NCBI GenBank assembly: GCA_027328825.1
Contig: DAHWTK010000095.1
Coordinates: forward strand, 1 to 5,988
DNA length: 5,988 nt
Reading direction: 5' to 3'
From: Nitrospirota bacterium
Lineage (GTDB): Bacteria; Nitrospirota; JACRHJ01
Both the position numbers and the translations under genes were made by a program. Every line of letters begins with the position of its first letter. Positions within the stretch are counted from its first letter, which is position 1. Below are positions 4,956 through 5,988 of the stretch, piece after piece. The notes below the pieces were generated by a model, which ran no database searches, was not told where the DNA came from, and saw nothing but the letters and a program-made list of their open reading frames with translations.

Positions 4956-4984
4956 TTGGAAAAAAAGCGTGGAAGGAGTAGAAT
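4956..4984 (+). promoter_or_regulatory. Possible proximal promoter of hppA
   Basis: TTGGAA (4956-4961, 4 of 6) and TAGAAT (4979-4984, 5 of 6) are separated by the ideal 17 bases. The predicted transcript start near 4991 lies just before the palindrome at 4996-5010 and leaves a leader of about 120 bases. This is the better of the two hppA promoter candidates. Confidence 0.4.
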
Positions 4985-4990
4985 TCCCGC
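4982..4990 (+). repeat. Half copy of the dRS3-like arm
   Basis: AATTCCCGC repeats the left arm of the inverted repeat at 4850-4869 (the shared core ATTCCCGCG runs 4983-4991) but has no matching right arm. It may be a decayed copy or chance. Confidence 0.2.
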
Positions 4991-4995
4991 GCCTG

Positions 4996-5010
4996 TAAAA
5001 CGACGTTTTA
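4996..5010. promoter_or_regulatory. 15-base perfect palindrome, possible hppA operator
   Basis: TAAAACG and CGTTTTA flank a single central A. The one-base centre argues for a protein-binding DNA site rather than an RNA hairpin. It lies just downstream of the proximal hppA promoter candidate, where a bound repressor could block transcription. The arms resemble those at 866-882 and 1027-1041. No regulator is identified. Confidence 0.45.
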
Positions 5011-5111
5011 GATAAATTAAATATAGCATATTCAGGGAAGGGGGGATAGCAAGCAAATCTGCCGATTATTTTTTTTAACCGCAATATCTGAAAGGGGGTA
5101 ATTCGAGGATC

Positions 5112-5988
5112 ATGGATACAAACGTATTGATAGCATTGGTTTGCAGTATCATCGCCGTGATATACGGTATTATCAGCATAGGCTGGATTATGAAACTGGG
5201 CCAGGGCGACGAGAAGATGCAGAGAATCTCGAAGGCCATTCAGGAGGGCGCTGGTGCGTACCTCAAACGTCAGTACACCACCATAGCGATAGTCGGCGTA
5301 ATAATCGCCATCATCATAGGCATCTCGCCGGCTTCCATAGGTCTTGGGCCTCTTACGGCAATCGGCTTCGTCATCGGGGCGCTTGGCTCCGCGGCGGCCG
5401 GCATCATCGGCATGAACATATCCGTGCGCTCCAACGTCCGCACCACCGAGGCCGCAAAGCAGGGTCTTAACCCGGCGATGAACGTTGCGTTCAGGGGCGG
5501 CGCCATAACCGGTATGCTGGTCGTGGGCCTCGGACTTCTGGTCCTTTCCGGCTATTTCCTCGTTCTTCAGAACGTAATGCCGAACGCGGCGCCTGCCGAC
5601 CTCGTCAGGCCGCTCGTCGGCCTTGGTTTCGGCGGCAGCCTTATCTCCATATTCGCCCGTCTCGGCGGCGGCATATTCACGAAGGGCGCTGATGTCGGCG
5701 CCGACCTCGTGGGCAAGGTCGAAGCCGGTATCCCTGAGGACGACCCCAGGAACCCCGCCGTTATAGCTGACAACGTGGGCGACAACGTCGGCGACTGCGC
5801 CGGTATGGCCGCAGACCTCTTTGAGACCTATGCCGTTACGATAGTCTCCTCGATGCTCCTTGGCGCGCTTCTCTTCAAGAACGCCGGGGCTGACGTCATA
5901 AGCAAGGCGCTTGCCTACCCGCTTGTTCTTGGCGGCATCTCAATACTCACTTCCATATTCGGTACCTTCTTCGTGAAGGTCGGCAAGA
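5112..5988 (+). CDS. hppA: Ion-translocating membrane pyrophosphatase, partial (C-terminus beyond right edge)
   Basis: HppA couples hydrolysis of pyrophosphate to pumping H+ or Na+ across the cytoplasmic membrane, saving energy from biosynthetic pyrophosphate. The window holds the first 292 residues of a protein usually near 670-700. Hydrophobic segments lie at about 4-28, 57-75, 80-102, 128-153, 166-185, 230-257 and 267-290. The catalytic signature is complete: DVGADLVGK (194-202), E204, PEDDPRNPA (208-216) and DNVGDNVGD (220-228), whose Asp residues bind magnesium-pyrophosphate. A conserved glutamate, E238, follows in DLFETYAV. The residue that decides potassium dependence lies beyond the window, so the pumped ion is open. 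GAGG is only 3 bases before the ATG and AAAGGGGG is 13 bases before it, an irregular ribosome site arrangement. The start agrees with the family N-terminus. Confidence 0.96.
   Translation, partial: MDTNVLIALVCSIIAVIYGIISIGWIMKLGQGDEKMQRISKAIQEGAGAYLKRQYTTIAIVGVIIAIIIGISPASIGLGPLTAIGFVIGALGSAAAGIIGMNISVRSNVRTTEAAKQGLNPAMNVAFRGGAITGMLVVGLGLLVLSGYFLVLQNVMPNAAPADLVRPLVGLGFGGSLISIFARLGGGIFTKGADVGADLVGKVEAGIPEDDPRNPAVIADNVGDNVGDCAGMAADLFETYAVTIVSSMLLGALLFKNAGADVISKALAYPLVLGGISILTSIFGTFFVKVGK

Larger units (their letters stand above)
4766..5111. other. 346-base AT-rich gap between pth and hppA
   Basis: No credible gene lies here. The left third (4766-4880) holds G-runs, an imperfect hairpin and a dRS3-like inverted repeat followed by T. 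The right two thirds (4881-5111) are very AT-rich and hold two possible promoters, a 15-base palindrome, an 8-base T-run (5069-5076) preceded by a 4-bp stem, and the hppA ribosome site region. I looked for known riboswitch cores in the hppA leader and recognised none. Confidence 0.6.

Noticed and set aside
4836..5084. Minus-strand frame of 82 codons in the pth-hppA gap
   Set aside because: It crosses the dRS3-like hairpin and AT-rich promoter DNA, has no ribosome site, and its composition looks like translated non-coding sequence.
4917..5111. Riboswitch in the hppA leader
   Set aside because: I recognise no conserved core of any known class and no strong terminator or ribosome-site-masking stem.
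1..5988. CRISPR array, insertion sequence, toxin-antitoxin or defence system
   Set aside because: No regularly spaced repeats, transposase motifs or matching protein families are present. The genes are ordinary chromosomal ones.

Overview
The window looks like a chromosomal housekeeping segment from a Gram-negative-type bacterium. The gene order ispE, spoVG, tRNA-Gln, prs, rplY (ctc type), pth, plus a nearby membrane pyrophosphatase and a PAS histidine kinase with a cysteine cluster, fits the former Deltaproteobacteria (Desulfobacterota and relatives) or a neighbouring phylum such as Nitrospirota. The genes are moderately GC-rich but use ATA and AGG freely, and the intergenic DNA is clearly AT-richer. 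The assignment rests on gene order and protein character only; no database search was possible.

Layout. Bases 1-863 carry, on the minus strand, the N-terminal 287 residues of a soluble PAS sensor histidine kinase that runs off the left edge. Bases 864-1144 form a divergent intergenic region packed with short perfect palindromes. The plus strand then holds ispE (1145-2098), spoVG (2157-2429), tRNA-Gln(TTG) (2437-2511), prs (2574-3515), rplY (3525-4205) and pth (4208-4765), mostly with very short gaps. A 346-base AT-rich gap (4766-5111) contains a dRS3-like inverted repeat that may act as a terminator, two possible promoters and a 15-base palindrome. From 5112 to the right edge is the first 292 residues of hppA, an ion-pumping pyrophosphatase.

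How the genes relate. IspE makes isoprenoid precursors. SpoVG is a small nucleic-acid-binding regulator. Prs makes PRPP for nucleotides, histidine and tryptophan. RplY binds 5S rRNA and Pth recycles peptidyl-tRNA, so both serve translation. HppA recovers energy from the pyrophosphate that biosynthesis releases. The same order (ispE ... spoVG ... prs, ctc, pth) is known from Bacillus subtilis, so it is an old cluster.

The most interesting feature is at the tRNA. The last 20 bases of tRNA-Gln plus its trailer form a perfect 10-bp hairpin followed by six T. This intrinsic terminator uses tRNA bases as its left arm, so the folded tRNA and the terminator are mutually exclusive, and prs lies directly downstream with no convincing promoter of its own. 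I see no CRISPR array, transposase, toxin-antitoxin pair or defence system.
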